The notes: generated from the letters alone by a model not told the origin. Positions 1 through 11,660 are shown, numbered from the stretch's first letter. The stretch: DNA of 64,000 bases from Anseranas semipalmata (GCA_013399115.1 VXAA01004386.1:52401-116400), one strand, 5' to 3'. Made by a program: numbers and translations.

Positions 1-481
1 TTTATTCTCTCCTGTAAAGTTTCCCAGCCATTGTCAATATTGCTCCAGACTGCAGAGTTAGAGCAGAAGAGGGATGTTATGGGTAGGCTGGAATTTGAGC
101 AGCTGCACATCTGGCAGATGTTTCAAACATGGTGCTGTATACTCTGCTGCCCAACATGAGACTGTTAGGAGACCACTGCTGAGCTCAGTCAGTGCGCTGC
201 TGGAGACATACCAGTGCCAACACAAAAGCAAGAAACCCAGCAGTCCCACAGTGTTGCTTTCACTTACCAGCATGTTGCTTCCAAGAATCACAAATTAAAC
301 TACATAGCACGTATGTCCAACATTAAGAAGATCCTGAGGTCCATCATGGTCATTCCACACTCCTCCCACACGATGGACTTCATCCTGCTGCTACGGGTAC
401 TCTTCGTCCCCACCCCTCCAAGCTCTCCCCCACCAGCCAAAAGGAGCAGGAAGCCTCGCTTCAAACAGACACCGCTCTCAC
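1..481. other. WIPF3 intron after coding exon 4 (partial)
   Basis: No further WIPF3 exon is recognisable here. The frame of exon 4 stays open past the donor for about 60 codons to a stop at 300-302, so intron retention would give a short alternative C-terminus. A GTAAGTG donor-like string lies on the minus strand near 270, but no convincing acceptor or WIPF3-like peptide goes with it. Confidence 0.6.
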
Positions 482-1169
482 CTGGGCCTCGGCCTGGTCT
501 CTTCTTCCTGGTCTCCACCACGACCGCCGGTTGAGGAAGAGGTGGGGTGGGAGGAAGAGGGAGCGACTGAATGCTAGGCTTATGCAGCTGGGATGGCAAG
601 TGTGGAGACTTGGGGGGCAGTGGTGGGGGCACGTCACCGCTGCTCAGAGCGCTGCTGAAGGCTGGGGAGGGTGGAAAGGAGAGCCTGTTGGAGGTCGGGG
701 GGTATGCGGGGAGTGGAGGAGGGGNGAGAGGAAGCAGCAGCAGAGAAATTGGTTGTCCTGGCTGGAAATCCACAGGGGGGTAAGGGAGGAGGAGGAGGAG
801 GAGGGGGTGTGTGTGAAGCGCCTAGTTGAAGCTTAGTAGGTTTGTCAGCTTGAGGAGGAGGGAGCGGGGGCAGAGGAGCAGCGTTGGGGGATACCCCCTT
901 GGAAGGCCTCTCTGCCGGAGGGGGAAGAGGAGGAGGAGGAGGAAAGGTGAGGGAAGGTTTGCTGGAAGCCAGAGGCGGTGGAGGAGGCGCAGGCAGGCTG
1001 GGCCGTGCGGTGCCGGTTCGGGGGGTGCTAGGAGGCTCTGGTAGGACAGCTGCCCGTGGGCCTTCGGGTGGATTCAAGGGGTTACTGCCCGCCTTTGCAG
1101 TGCTGTTTGGTGGGGCTGCGGGCTTAGGAGCCGCTGCTCGGACTCCAGGAAGCTGCCCAGGCCTCCCAG
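482..1169 (-). CDS. WIPF3: WIPF3 coding exon 4: long proline-rich region, with an N-linked frame break
   Basis: The acceptor is CTTTTTCAG (AG at 1171-1170) and the donor is CCCAG/GTGAGA (G at 481). The exon is 688 bases including the N at 725. It begins by completing codon 116 as alanine, then reads GRPGQLPGVRAAAPKP, followed by many proline clusters. The N-proximal part includes PSLPAPPPPPL and PPPPPPPPLPPCGFP; the part after the N includes DVPPPLPPKSP and the basic ETRKKRPGRGP near the end. The PPPLPPKSP type of motif is an SH3 ligand, and this central region of WIP proteins binds SH3 adaptors. The frame breaks at the N. Leaving that base out gives 2 + 228 codons + 1, exactly the phase expected, and joins SS to PPPPLPAY. 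I therefore read the break as an assembly artefact and not as a pseudogene. Confidence 0.9.
725..725. other. Single ambiguous base inside WIPF3 exon 4
   Basis: The N follows four Gs (on the coding strand, CTCTC-N-CCCC). Counting it as a base breaks the reading frame, and omitting it restores both frame and splice phase. It is best read as a consensus placeholder at a homopolymer. Confidence 0.85.
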
Positions 1170-2635
1170 CTGAAAAAGAGGTATCACATGTTATACACCA
1201 GGATTTTGGTCTGAGTCATCAGACAAAATAGTGCAAAAAGCAACTCTTCAACTTCCCCTCCCCAGCGGTCACTGAGTGATTAAACTAATTCACCCAAAAC
1301 ATCTAACATCCAACAGGTTGTCTCTGGTGTAAGGGCCTGGGAGGTGATACATTCCAGCGGGCACCAGGGACTCTGCTTAGTTAAATGACGACCTGCTGAG
1401 AGACCCTGCTCCCCTCTCTGTTCCTTAGTTTCTGCAACAAAAAACACTTCAAGGAGAAGGTACTTTTCCGTGGAGGCCTGTGGTCCTTCACATTGGCCTC
1501 CTCTGTCTAGCGCAACCAGCTGAACACGAACGAGCGGTCTGCTTGGAGGTATCAAGAGTCCTGGTGAAAAGGCCTCAAAGAACACAAGCAGATTGACACA
1601 CATCCGCTTGCATCCTTAAAGTTAAATACTTGCTTAAGATTGAAAAGCTCACACAAACATTACACAAATCTCAATCCCATGGATTTTTAAAAGTAGTGCC
1701 TTGAAGGCTTTCCAGAAGGTGCAGGCTCAAATGTTTTCTTTTCAACAGCAAATGCCCAAAGACTCTTGACCTTACTTAATGCATTTGCCTAAGTAAATGT
1801 CAAGGATTTTTCTGAAAGCAAGATGTCAAAAAGGCATCTCGTTCTATATTCACCTATTCTGACAAGTATGGTCCTACTTTAAGAATAACTCAAAGTAGCT
1901 ACTGCAGCTTTGTGAGGAAGCCCAATCACAAGCAGTGCTGAGCATCTTGGGCTTGTCTTCTGGAAAACACAAACGCAGGTAGAGTCAACTTCTGTCTTTC
2001 CCTGCAAATGCCTGAGCAGGCACCAGCTGCCCAACTGCGCCAGAGGTCACTGCTGCCACCCTAAAAGAGCTGCCCCTCACTGATGCTTGCACTTCTGGAG
2101 GTGAAAGCAGTACGGCTCCCAGGCATGCCTTGCTCCCATCCTTGTGAAGTGACAATTACCTTACTTTTCAGGTCAATAAATTACCTTGCTGGATCAGGAT
2201 TGTAACTTATAAAACCCAGAAGGCAGAAGTCTTAAATATTAAACTCTAAAGCAACATACAAACCTGTAATACCATAGAAATACACACTAATGGAGGGAAG
2301 GAAATGTGACTTTTTTGCCATTTGTGCTGAAGTTGATAAATAGCGTATTGAAATCTGAGCTTATTTGAGGCACAATTACAAGTTTATATTAAGCTAATAC
2401 AAAAAAATCTCCATGTAAAACTGCAGAGTCTACTAAATCTCTTTCTTATCCAGTGTACAGGTAGCTTATTATTTACATTTTAAGGAATAAGGTACTTGAG
2501 ATCTAGAAAAATGATTTCAAGCACATTATTAATTCAGCCTGTCATGGTCAGAAGATGAATTAAAGGTTCAAAAAGTACTTTTATTTCAAATCACAGTTTC
2601 CCCCAGCTATTCTTTCATACAAATGAAGCCCTTAC
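1170..2635. other. WIPF3 intron 3
   Basis: This is AT-rich intronic sequence of about 1.5 kb between the donor at 2635 and the acceptor at 1170. I see no coding potential, no clear repeat and no RNA gene in it. Confidence 0.7.
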
Positions 2636-2764
2636 CTGGCATGTCTCTCTGGCCTGCTGGTCTGAGAACTGGAAAGCCACCAGCAAACAAGCCCCCCAGA
2701 GGCTGCTGAGAGCCACCTTTATTAACGGCTGGATTAACTCCATCTCTGTTAGTTCCTTTGGGTT
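2636..2764 (-). CDS. WIPF3: WIPF3 coding exon 3: LFAGGFPVLRP segment
   Basis: The exon is 129 bases, residues 73 (split codon) to 115 plus one base. The acceptor lies after a long T-rich tract and reads TTCCTGTAGCAG, a tandem TAG/CAG site. Using the CAG gives KPKGTN, the same length as the human segment SSKGTN as I remember it. The donor is CCAG/GTAAGG (G at 2635). The peptide contains LGGLFAGGFPVLRPAGQRD at residues 95-113, the conserved WIP-family block after WH2 that in WIPF1 reads GLGGLFQAGMPKLR. Glycine and polar residues precede it. Phases in and out are both 1, matching exons 2 and 4. Confidence 0.92.
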
Positions 2765-3936
2765 CTGCTACAGGAAAAAAAAAAAAAAAACAAAGCCATT
2801 TCATCCTTCCGCTCAGACTGCTAAGACTTAGCACCAACAAACACAGCCAAAACCAGACTTTTTCCTCTTTAAACTGACTCAGCAAAGAAAGTCACTGTTA
2901 ATACAGTAAATTGCCATTATTCTCTGACCAGTATCTTGAAGCACAGCACCCTCTGGTGCTTCTTAATCTCACGTCAATGCTGGCACCAGCAAGAAGTTGT
3001 GTTAGACTACATCTGAAGATCTTCAGATCACAGATATTTACATAATCCTTGTTGGAGAATCTCCCTTGCTGATGGCAAAGCAATGGATGCAGCGTCCTCA
3101 GTGGAGATTTATAGGAAGAGACTAAAGAAAACACCCGTCAGCAGTGATGTAGGGTTTAGCTGATCATGTCAAAATCTTTCTAGCCCTATCTTTCTGTTAC
3201 TTGCTCTGCTCACCTAAGCTCTGTTCGTATGCGAATCAGTGTATATTACAAAATACCCTCTTGCCTATTCCCCCAGTCTCCCCAAGATACTTTCTTTTAG
3301 CATATCACACTAAGGAAGAGAAGAAAATTAAACAAAACAAAGCAAAACAAAAAACCAACAACAGTGATCTGCCATTAGCGAGATGCCCAGAAAAGGGTTC
3401 GGGTGAGAACAAACACTAAAAAGAAAAGGCACTAGCAACTGCTATAATTTGTTAAAAGTTAATCTCCCTGATTGTAAATGATGATCAGACACGCATTCCC
3501 AGCTAATAGAGACTTATGTTAAGAAGGTAAACACTCCCATTTCAAAGGAATCAAATTTATGCTTCCAGAATTTTTGGGCATATTTTGTTCTTTTTATCCA
3601 GTAAAGAACAACTTTTCTGCCAGAGCCAACAATTCCTGTTTAAACAATTATTTTAATAAAAAACTCACATGGGTTTCATCATTCATGAATTTTTTTTTTG
3701 GACAAGGAATGCCTGTTAAGGTGATATCCAGTTAGAGACTTATTATGAAGTGTTAGTAGCTGCTGATCTCAGAACAGGATGTAAGTTTAGAAAATTAAAC
3801 TCTCCCCTCTTCTCATCCTAAAGCCATATTAAGATGCTGCCCTTTGATGAACTTCAAACCTGCCCTTCAATTGACCTCCACAACGGAGGCTTCTGCAGAG
3901 CTCACCCGGGGACCTTACTCAGGAGCCCATACTTAC
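2765..3936. other. WIPF3 intron 2
   Basis: This intron is about 1.2 kb. Its minus-strand 3' end carries the polypyrimidine tract (A run on the plus strand at about 2774-2790) that serves exon 3. Nothing else is recognised. Confidence 0.7.
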
Positions 3937-4069
3937 TTTCGATCTGTGGTGCACTTCGGTCATTGATTTGAGTCACTTTTCTTAAGCGAGTTCCCTGCTG
4001 GATATCAGCTAACAGTGCGTTTCGTGCTTTTTGGTCTTCCTTTTGCAATTTTGGTAGTTCTGAACTTGC
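3937..4069 (-). CDS. WIPF3: WIPF3 coding exon 2: WH2 actin-binding motif
   Basis: The exon is 133 bases, residues 29-72 plus one base of codon 73. The acceptor is CAACAG (AG at 4071-4070) and the donor is the strong GAAA/GTAAGT (G at 3936). The peptide has the WH2 core NALLADIQQGTRLRKV at residues 45-60, with the helix residues A46, L47, L48 and I51 and the LRKV element at 57-60, followed by TQINDRSAPQIE. Known WH2 motifs bind the barbed-end groove of monomeric actin. The stretch ADIQQGTRLRKVTQINDRS is what I remember of mammalian WIPF3, whereas WIPF1 reads SDISKGKKLKKTVTNDRS there. Phase is 0 in and 1 out. The pyrimidine tract before the acceptor is modest. Confidence 0.93.
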
Positions 4070-4765
4070 CTGTTGACGATATGAGCATTGAGACGGCAGG
4101 TACAGATAAAAATACATGCTTAGAAAGGACACAAACAAACATGGGATAGAAAATTTGAAATAAGCCATCCCTGGCAGCTGTCATTTCAAAGCCTTTGGGT
4201 TGGACAACCAGAACAGCATTCAGTTGTATAGAAGACAGGAAACCTGAAAGTTTAAATATAACACAAATCTAATACTAGGCGTGTTAATACTTTGAAAGGA
4301 AATTAGGGGGCTTGCTTAAATGATGCGTGACCTCTTGCTTGTCCATTTACGGTCTCTGCCCCACAACTGCAGCTCTGACCGTCTCTCTCGACAAACCTGT
4401 CATTTCCAAACCTATCATGTGGTTAACAGAGCGGTCTAACAGAGGAGAATCTTCACATCACAGAAGCAATGTGCTGCTGCATGTTTCCACATCGACTGCA
4501 AATGCTCACAGGTTACCGAGCTTCCTAAAGAGAATGAAATGTTTCTATAACCCCTAATTTTACCATCATAGTCATAATAAAGCAGAACAATACTGTCATA
4601 CTTCAAAACAAAAAACCCAACAACTTGGTTATAGCATTCTGAAAGCAAAACAGAAGCTTGAAAAAACTTAACCAGCTGCTGAATTAATAAAATATCTAAC
4701 TTGCTAATCCTAAGTGAAAAATTATACTGTTGCAACATTACTTGTGGTTATCGGACTAGCTTAAA

Positions 4766-4781
4766 ATATATATATATATAT
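4766..4781. repeat. (TA)n microsatellite
   Basis: Uninterrupted TA dinucleotides, about 8 units. Confidence 0.95.
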
Positions 4782-7017
4782 TTACACATTTGCACAGGCC
4801 CACTAGATGGCACTCCAGATTGCTGCTAATGCCAGCTGCATTCCTGACACCTGATGTAAAAACTCTGAATTATACAATCTTGTGACTGATACCGTAACTA
4901 TATATTATTTAAAAATATTAGGAAAAAAAACCATTACATAGTTTCCCAATCTGAAACAGTGCTACCTGCCCCTGTGTTTTAAGGACAGTGAGTCTCAGTT
5001 CCCATTATGACCACCCTGAAATGCTGCATGTAAAGTAAAAGCAACATTAGACTACGTACAAGCCAGAAACTATTTCCACTCGCATTTTCTTTAAGTTGGC
5101 AGTACTTACTGCGAAAAATGGAAATACCATAACTGGAGCAAGGATGACTTCCCTTCTGATAAAAGCTTTTTACCAGTATCTTGAACTTAACACCTCTCTA
5201 CCGTAACACGTCAATTAGGATCTAGAGGGATCTGATCAAGACCTATGTTTAAAATTAGATCCAGCAGCTGTGTTTTCGTTTCCAGGTTCAAGTGTCCGTA
5301 TGCTATGCCAGCTGTCCACTTCATCTCCCCAGTCTACTTTTCTGAGCAGGTAGACTGTTGGAATATAACAATATCCAAACAGCTATTAAAATATCCTGCT
5401 TGTGACAACGTATATTTGCAAGTGACCTGTGACTTGATACCACTTTAAGAGAGAGAAGATACTAATTTGTTTACCAATTATAGCACAAAAAAAGAAGGAA
5501 CGCTCTATGCTGCAGGCCCCAAATGCAGTGTAATAAGCTGCCGTTGTCTTAAGACAGATCCCCTTACTTCAGGTACAACTCCATCCATGCCCCAGCTCTT
5601 TCTTCTCCTCAAGAAAGAGATACCATCTTCCACGTCCAGCCTGGTGGACTCAGGTGATTGATTAGCTGCTGAGTAGCTTGATACGGATTCTCTTTTTCCA
5701 TTACGAAGTCGGGATGGTCTGGGGTGTAATGTTGCCTGGGTGCACGCTGGTCAGAGCTCCTTCGGATTTCTTGTTTGCTGCCTGCACTGTCAAGGCCTGT
5801 GACAACTCTTGTCCAGAAGCATTTCACCAGGTATCTCACCCACTCATCTACTGGTGCCTTCTCCTTGCAAATTCGTATTTTTATCATATTGCTTTTTGAT
5901 ACACAATCCGAATGGAACCTTCCTTCCTCTGATTAATTAACAGCATACATTGAATAAGGAATTAATCTGGAATTCACACTCATGCTATGCCTGCAATCCA
6001 TAGCACAAGAACAGATATTAAACATATAAGTTGTGTATCAAGATTAAAATAAAAAGAGGAACTCTTATGAGTGTTAAATCTCAATCCTGACCACATGAAA
6101 TAGAAATATTTAGGCAGGAAGACAAATGTATTTTGAATCACAGAGGAAAAAAAGCTGCAAGACAAAAGATGTAATTCTCAGACTGCTTTTTTCCTCCTCC
6201 CATCTGAAGGGCAGTCTCATTTATTTGCAGAGATACCTCCATCTTTCAATAAAAATCACAAGGGAAGCAGAGAAGAATGCAAAGATCATTTATTTTATCA
6301 GATGCCAGAGCTGCCTCAGGTAACACAGACTGAAATTAAATTCCATACTTTATTTACATGAATCAGTATGGGAATGGTAGCTTCTCATTACCTTAGTAAC
6401 CATTAGGTTATTCTGCTGCTATTTCAGACATAAGGAATGGCACATTCAATATGTAGTTTGAAACAGAACGGAACAAACCACACATGTAAATAGCTTGAAC
6501 ATAAGAAAAATACTTTCTTTTCATCTCGCCAAACTCCACTACTTTTGTCTTCAGCGTTCTAAATCACACTCTCAGCTATGCCATTTAGTAAGGTATAGGA
6601 TTGATGTTTGGGCTACGTGACAGGTCTCCAAAGCACTTGTAAACAGGAAAATACAATCAAATCACAGTATTTAGAGTGATGTTCCAGACTGTAAATCAGC
6701 AATGATGGAAATAAACATTTCAAAAGTTGCAGGTGGTAACTGAGACCGGCAGAGTAATGAGTAACAAGGACAGCACAGTTACACAGAGAGATCTGAGTCA
6801 CTGCAACTTGAGGCCCTTTGACAAGAACAACAAAGCAAAACATGCTCCTCCAGCACTGGGGTGGGAGGGAAGATGCACAATACACAAATGCCAAATGTAA
6901 AACCAAAAATCACCAGATGGAAAGTTCTGGCCATAACTCTGCAATGAAAGCCTGCATCTGAACCTTGCAGGGAGCTCCAGCAGTCAGAATGCACGAGCAA
7001 GTCAGCCTGAACTCCCA

Positions 7018-7290
7018 GCACAATGCTGTGGCAAGGAGGGCTAGCATACTCCTCAGATATATTCAATCCTTACAGAAAAACAATGTGAGCAAAATTGGAA
7101 TTGCAAGTTCAGTTCCGGTCTCCAGATCTTTAAACTGATGTTGTAAAACTGGAGGTGTGCAGAAGAGAGCCAAAGTGGCATTCAGAAAACTGGAGCAAAC
7201 AGTTCAGGTTTTAGCTCCACCTGGTCGGTCAGCCCTGAAGAAGGCCCAGGGGTGACCTACCTGCAGAATATACAAACCTTTAGAGGGAAA
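7018..7290 (+). repeat. Old diverged CR1/L3-type LINE fragment
   Basis: Sense-strand remnants of the CR1 C-terminal RT region can be followed with many changes: a GCTGTGGCAAGGAGGGCTAGCATACTC part, a TTCCGGTCTCC part, CTGGAGGTGTGCAGAAGAGAGCC and AAGAAGGCCCAGGGGTGACCTA. These resemble the CR1 segments for QxAAx[14 protein letters not shown] and EKRRLRGDL, in that order. Parts between them are deleted. The borders are approximate. Confidence 0.55.
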
Positions 7291-7750
7291 TAAAGGTGAC
7301 TACTAAGGACCTGCCAATCCAGCAAAAACAGGCATTTGGTGACTTAATGTCAAACACTTGTGAACTACAATCAGAAAGCAGGCAAGTGTGGAAGCAGCAA
7401 GAGTGACTGTTCCTTGAAGCAAACAACTGAGGACAGCAGCAGATTATTGATTTCTTGGTTTTCAGATTAAGGCTGGACCCACTCTGGCAGATTGCTTTTT
7501 GTGAAGCACAAGCCATTGGGCCCCACACAGAGCTACCTGGTGGCATTTAATAGCTTGCAGTGGTGAGGCAGTCGGTGTTTTGCAATAGCTTCTTCCAATT
7601 TTGAATTCTCCGAAAGTGAATCTTTTTGCCTAGCAGAACAACTAACTCTGTTTATGCTATGTATACGGACCATGTGAGGCTTAGGCTCTGACTAATCATA
7701 ATCTTAACACCCTAACTGGGCTGTATCAGACAGAAATTCAGAGCAGAGAC

Positions 7751-7772
7751 TTTTTTTTTTTTTTTTTTTTTT
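7751..7772. repeat. Poly-T run
   Basis: 22 consecutive Ts, immediately before the MIR-like relic. Confidence 0.95.
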
Positions 7773-7807
7773 AAGAAAATGGACTGAAATCCATGGCAAT
7801 GAGCTCC

Positions 7808-8000
7808 ATTTCTGGGTACATTCCTGCTGCGATACTTGCATCACCTTAGGAAAGTCACTTTACGTCTTGCAAGATGGATGGGAGCATTGACCTACCCTCT
7901 GGGCTCCTATGATACTTTAAATATTTAAGAGGTATACGTGCTCAGATAGTAAAATGACGTAAATGCAGAAGGCACCAGACATTTGAAAAACTTCACAGTA
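7808..8000 (+). repeat. MIR-like (CORE-type) ancient SINE relic
   Basis: The order of segments CACCTTAGGAAAGTCACTTTACGTCTTGC, then a pyrimidine-rich part, then CAGATAGTAAAATGACGTAAATG follows the MIR layout of 'accttgggcaagtcacttaacctct ... atctgtaaaatgggg'. Divergence is high, so this is an old insertion. The family assignment comes from memory of the consensus. Confidence 0.45.
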
Positions 8001-9902
8001 GTCCTAATTATAGGGACATACTAATTATTATCTTTCAGATGTTAAAGAGCACCCCTGCACACAGGAAAAGGGAATTCCTCTGGACTCAGAGCAGGTAGAT
8101 CAGGTCACAATGGATGCATAAATTGTCCCATAAATGGGTTATATTTACTCTGATGTTTAATATGTTCTGTTTTGAATTTGCGAAGTGATTCAGGGTAATG
8201 CAGATCTTCATAAACATGACAGTTGAAGCAGAAATGTACCTCCAGCCTTCTCGACAATCCAGCAGCCAGGCAGTCATGGACCTTGGTTTCAGAATGAACC
8301 CATCATCTGATGGGAAAACAGGATCCCACACTCTATCCCATACTCTATCTCTGTAATAGGTAGGAGCCATAAGTGAGATAAAATAAAGCACAATTCCATC
8401 CAAAGACACTACATTCTCTTCTATTTCAGAGAATTTATAAAATTTACTATCCATACTCCTAACATGCAATGAATTGTATCATCACAGTAGATTCCCTTTC
8501 CTGGTCACTTTTTATAAGAAATATGCTAAATAGAGTTGTGTAGAAAATATATTTATGTACCTGAACTAGACTTAAAAAGAAAGTCAAAATATATTTAGCC
8601 TACCCCTAACAATATCTATTTGCTGAGATGTATAGTGACAAAATTAAAAATAACTCAACCAATTTGACATGTGGTATTTTATTATGGGCTGAAAGACAGC
8701 TTTCTCATTTGCTCACAATTTCATTTATTTCTGTGAATCTGGTGTCAATCCTCCTTCCTCTCTCCCATGCCCCATTTCTCCCTAGACAAAAAAGGATTTG
8801 ATGCAGAGATCAAACACAGACACTGGCAGAAGGCACACGCTGTGTATATTTTAGTAAATGAAGAGTTTGAGGACAGCCCTTAACAAATCCTTCCTTTCTT
8901 ATTATTTTCTACGTTATTTTCAGCAAAACCTGCCCAGACACTGGCTGAGGCAAGGAATCTTCCTCAACGCAGCATGCAACACCTCTGTTCTGCGTTGTAA
9001 GGAAGGGGCAAGACGTTGCAGCAAGACAAAGGAAGATGAACAGAAAGCTTTAGGATAGGGGATGACTGATCACCAAGACACATTCATGACACCAGGCTCT
9101 CCTGGGCCAGCCCTAGCCTCCTCTGGCATCCAGCCGGACATGACTCACAGACCAAACTTAAAAATGAAAAAAGAAAAAGTAAGGCTACAAACATGGCAAC
9201 GCACAACTAATACCAGCAACGTAGAGCCGCAGACAGGGTCAAAACCAGCAATAGCTGTGCCGGCAACGAGGTCAGTGACACGACAGTGCCAAGTCCAGCT
9301 GAAGAAACTGCGCACATCCAGTGTGAAACAACTGAAACATTTAAGCCATAATTCAAGGAACCTACAAAACCTCAAGGAAAAGCCTGAACAACCAGAAATA
9401 TAACCAAAAAAAAAGCACAAATATTAATCCTATATTCACAATGACTGGAATCCTGGTGTAGATGATATGGACTGGTCAGGAAAGACGACAATAAAGGTAA
9501 AGCTAGCTGTGTAACGCTGTCTGTGCATCACGTCGGGGATGGCTAAGAACATCGAGAGGAAAACACAGCATGTTTGGGCTTGGTAAATCACTCTGAGGAA
9601 GGATGAGCAGTGTTCTCGCTGCCCATATGGCACAGCAAGGCTCTCCAAGTCAGAGAGCACGGGGGGAGATGAGATGAGATGAGTGTCCCCATCCAGCTAT
9701 AAAGCTACTGCTCGCCTGAAGGAAAGCCAGGTGCAGGGGAGGTGCTCACGACAATCTCAAAGGGCAGAGACATGGAGTAAGGGGCAACACCCTGCTAAAA
9801 TACCCTGCTGGGAACTGCGATGATGAAAAAGAGTGGAGACCTGCTTGTGAGCAACTTACTCTTTAAATTCCTTCCCCTCAACCACAAGCTGCTGACCACT
9901 AA

Positions 9903-9921
9903 ATATATATATATATATATA
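9903..9921. repeat. (TA)n microsatellite
   Basis: Uninterrupted TA dinucleotides, about 9 units, in WIPF3 intron 1. Confidence 0.95.
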
Positions 9922-10679
9922 ATAAAGTGTCCCATAGGGAGATCCCCATAAGAAACAGGACTAAGGTATTCAAATGAATTCAACTTTGAAAAGACTGGAT
10001 CCTTTTCAAAAACAGAATTGACAGTAAAAATATTCACAGTAAGATGCCAGAACATTTAAACAAACTACAATATCATTATTTTCCTTGAAAGAATGGGGTT
10101 GTTTTGGAACAAGATAGGAGACTGAAGATGACCAGAAATCCCAGCATGAGCCAGCCGGTATGTCTTCCTTGACATAGCATACGGTTATAAAAATCACCTA
10201 TACTTTAGTAGTCCAACACAAAACCTGAAACACCAGGTGAACTCGTTTCCCTCAAGATCAATCCACTATTACCAGACTAGAATTATGCCAAGAATTCACG
10301 ATGTTGAATTTGTAGCAGAAGCAGTTTGCCCAGCAGGCAGGAGCACTGCTTTTACAGAGCGTTCTCAAACCGGCAGCTGAAGCCTCCCCCGGGAACATGC
10401 TGGGAAATGCAGTTGCAACAAAACCCAGGAGCTTAGGAAAATAATAAAATAAACCCAGTTTCCAACAAGCCACAAACAGAAGTACGGTAGAGATAAACAT
10501 TGTCATCCTTCTTGCAACTGCTTTAAATGTGCATCAGGTGTGGTTTTACTCATGCGCTGTCAAACGTAAAATAAAATAGTCAAAACAAACCCCTTTTCCA
10601 GTCTGAGGAAAAATCCAACAAGTCTCAACAGCATAGCATATCACTTCTTGTATTTTAAGTATTCTGAAGTGTTGGCTTA

Positions 10680-11660
10680 CGAAGAAGTTTGCGAGATCTA
10701 GTAGGGGCAAGTTTTGGTTCATCTGTTCACAGCTGAGCCCCGACCTCCGATTTAAAGCCTTTCAGTCGTGGGGAACCTCACCACGGTGCAAGATGCCACC
10801 GGTACGGCCAGTCGCAAGACCGGAGCTGCTTCTTGTACTTCAGCTCTGCAGCACAGGATGGAACTAATTAGCTCTTGGCACTTGGTCTACCTGTGCAAAC
10901 ACAGCTATCTCGCAGACTTCTAGCAAGCTGAGCTCCAAACACACGTAGCGTGAGGGGTCACAACCCAGCCAGCATTTTTTCCGAGGGAGCCCACATGAGG
11001 GGACCTGCCAAATAGCTTCCTGGCAGCTAATTAAGTCATTGTTTCAAGAGAATGACAGGAGCAGGGTTCCACGATTCTATCTACGCCCAGCTAAATAATT
11101 ATTAACCGCGATCTCAGCATTCATCACACGAAGCTCTGCAATCTGAATCTGCCGGGTTGAAAAGGTCATCGAGCAATGTGTGTACTTAGATAGGCTGCGT
11201 CTACACCAGACCTGTTCCTCAGATTCGAGCAAGGGAAGTGCTGTGCAAAAGCTGTTAGAGACCCGTTCCCAGCAGTTCAGCCACCGCCTAATCCTGGCAT
11301 TAGCAGATCTAAATAACGAGGTGTTTCAGTGTTAGCAGAGACCGGTGCCGGTTCTGCAGTGCCATTCTACCTGCTTGTGGCGTGCCACCAGATGCAAACG
11401 GACCGGCAGCCGCAACGGCAGGGAACAAAAGATAAAAAACAGCCCAGCGGGAGTTACTCTCTCCTGCACCTCCATTCCAGTGTTCATTGCAATCGCCACC
11501 GCACCCCATAAAAACCCTCCTCGCCCCACGTTAGCGCCACTCAATCAGACAATGCCAAATGTTGTATGCTTAAAGGTTAGATTGATCCCGCTACAACGGA
11601 ACAGTGGGCTTATTAACAAGGCTGTACTTAAAGTTTTCCCGTGTGGGTTGCTAAATTTTT
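10680..11660. promoter_or_regulatory. CpG-enriched intronic segment, candidate regulatory element
   Basis: CpG and GC content are clearly above the flanking AT-rich intron, with strings such as CACCGGTACGGCCAGTCGC and GACCGGTGCCGG. Homeobox-like AT cores (CTAATTAAG and AATAATTATTAACC) are interspersed. There is no coding potential or repeat similarity that I recognise. A role as enhancer or alternative promoter is inference only. Confidence 0.3.

Noticed and set aside
245..320. A GTAAGTG donor on the minus strand as a further WIPF3 exon
   Set aside because: No polypyrimidine acceptor precedes it, and the peptide does not resemble the WIPF3 region after the proline-rich exon.
8086..8469. Minus-strand frame of 127 codons
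   Set aside because: Contains a short tandem repeat (RVWDRVWD) but no known domain; intronic and antisense-neutral.
9062..9403. Plus-strand frame of 113 codons in WIPF3 intron 1
   Set aside because: No recognisable domain and no splice or promoter context.
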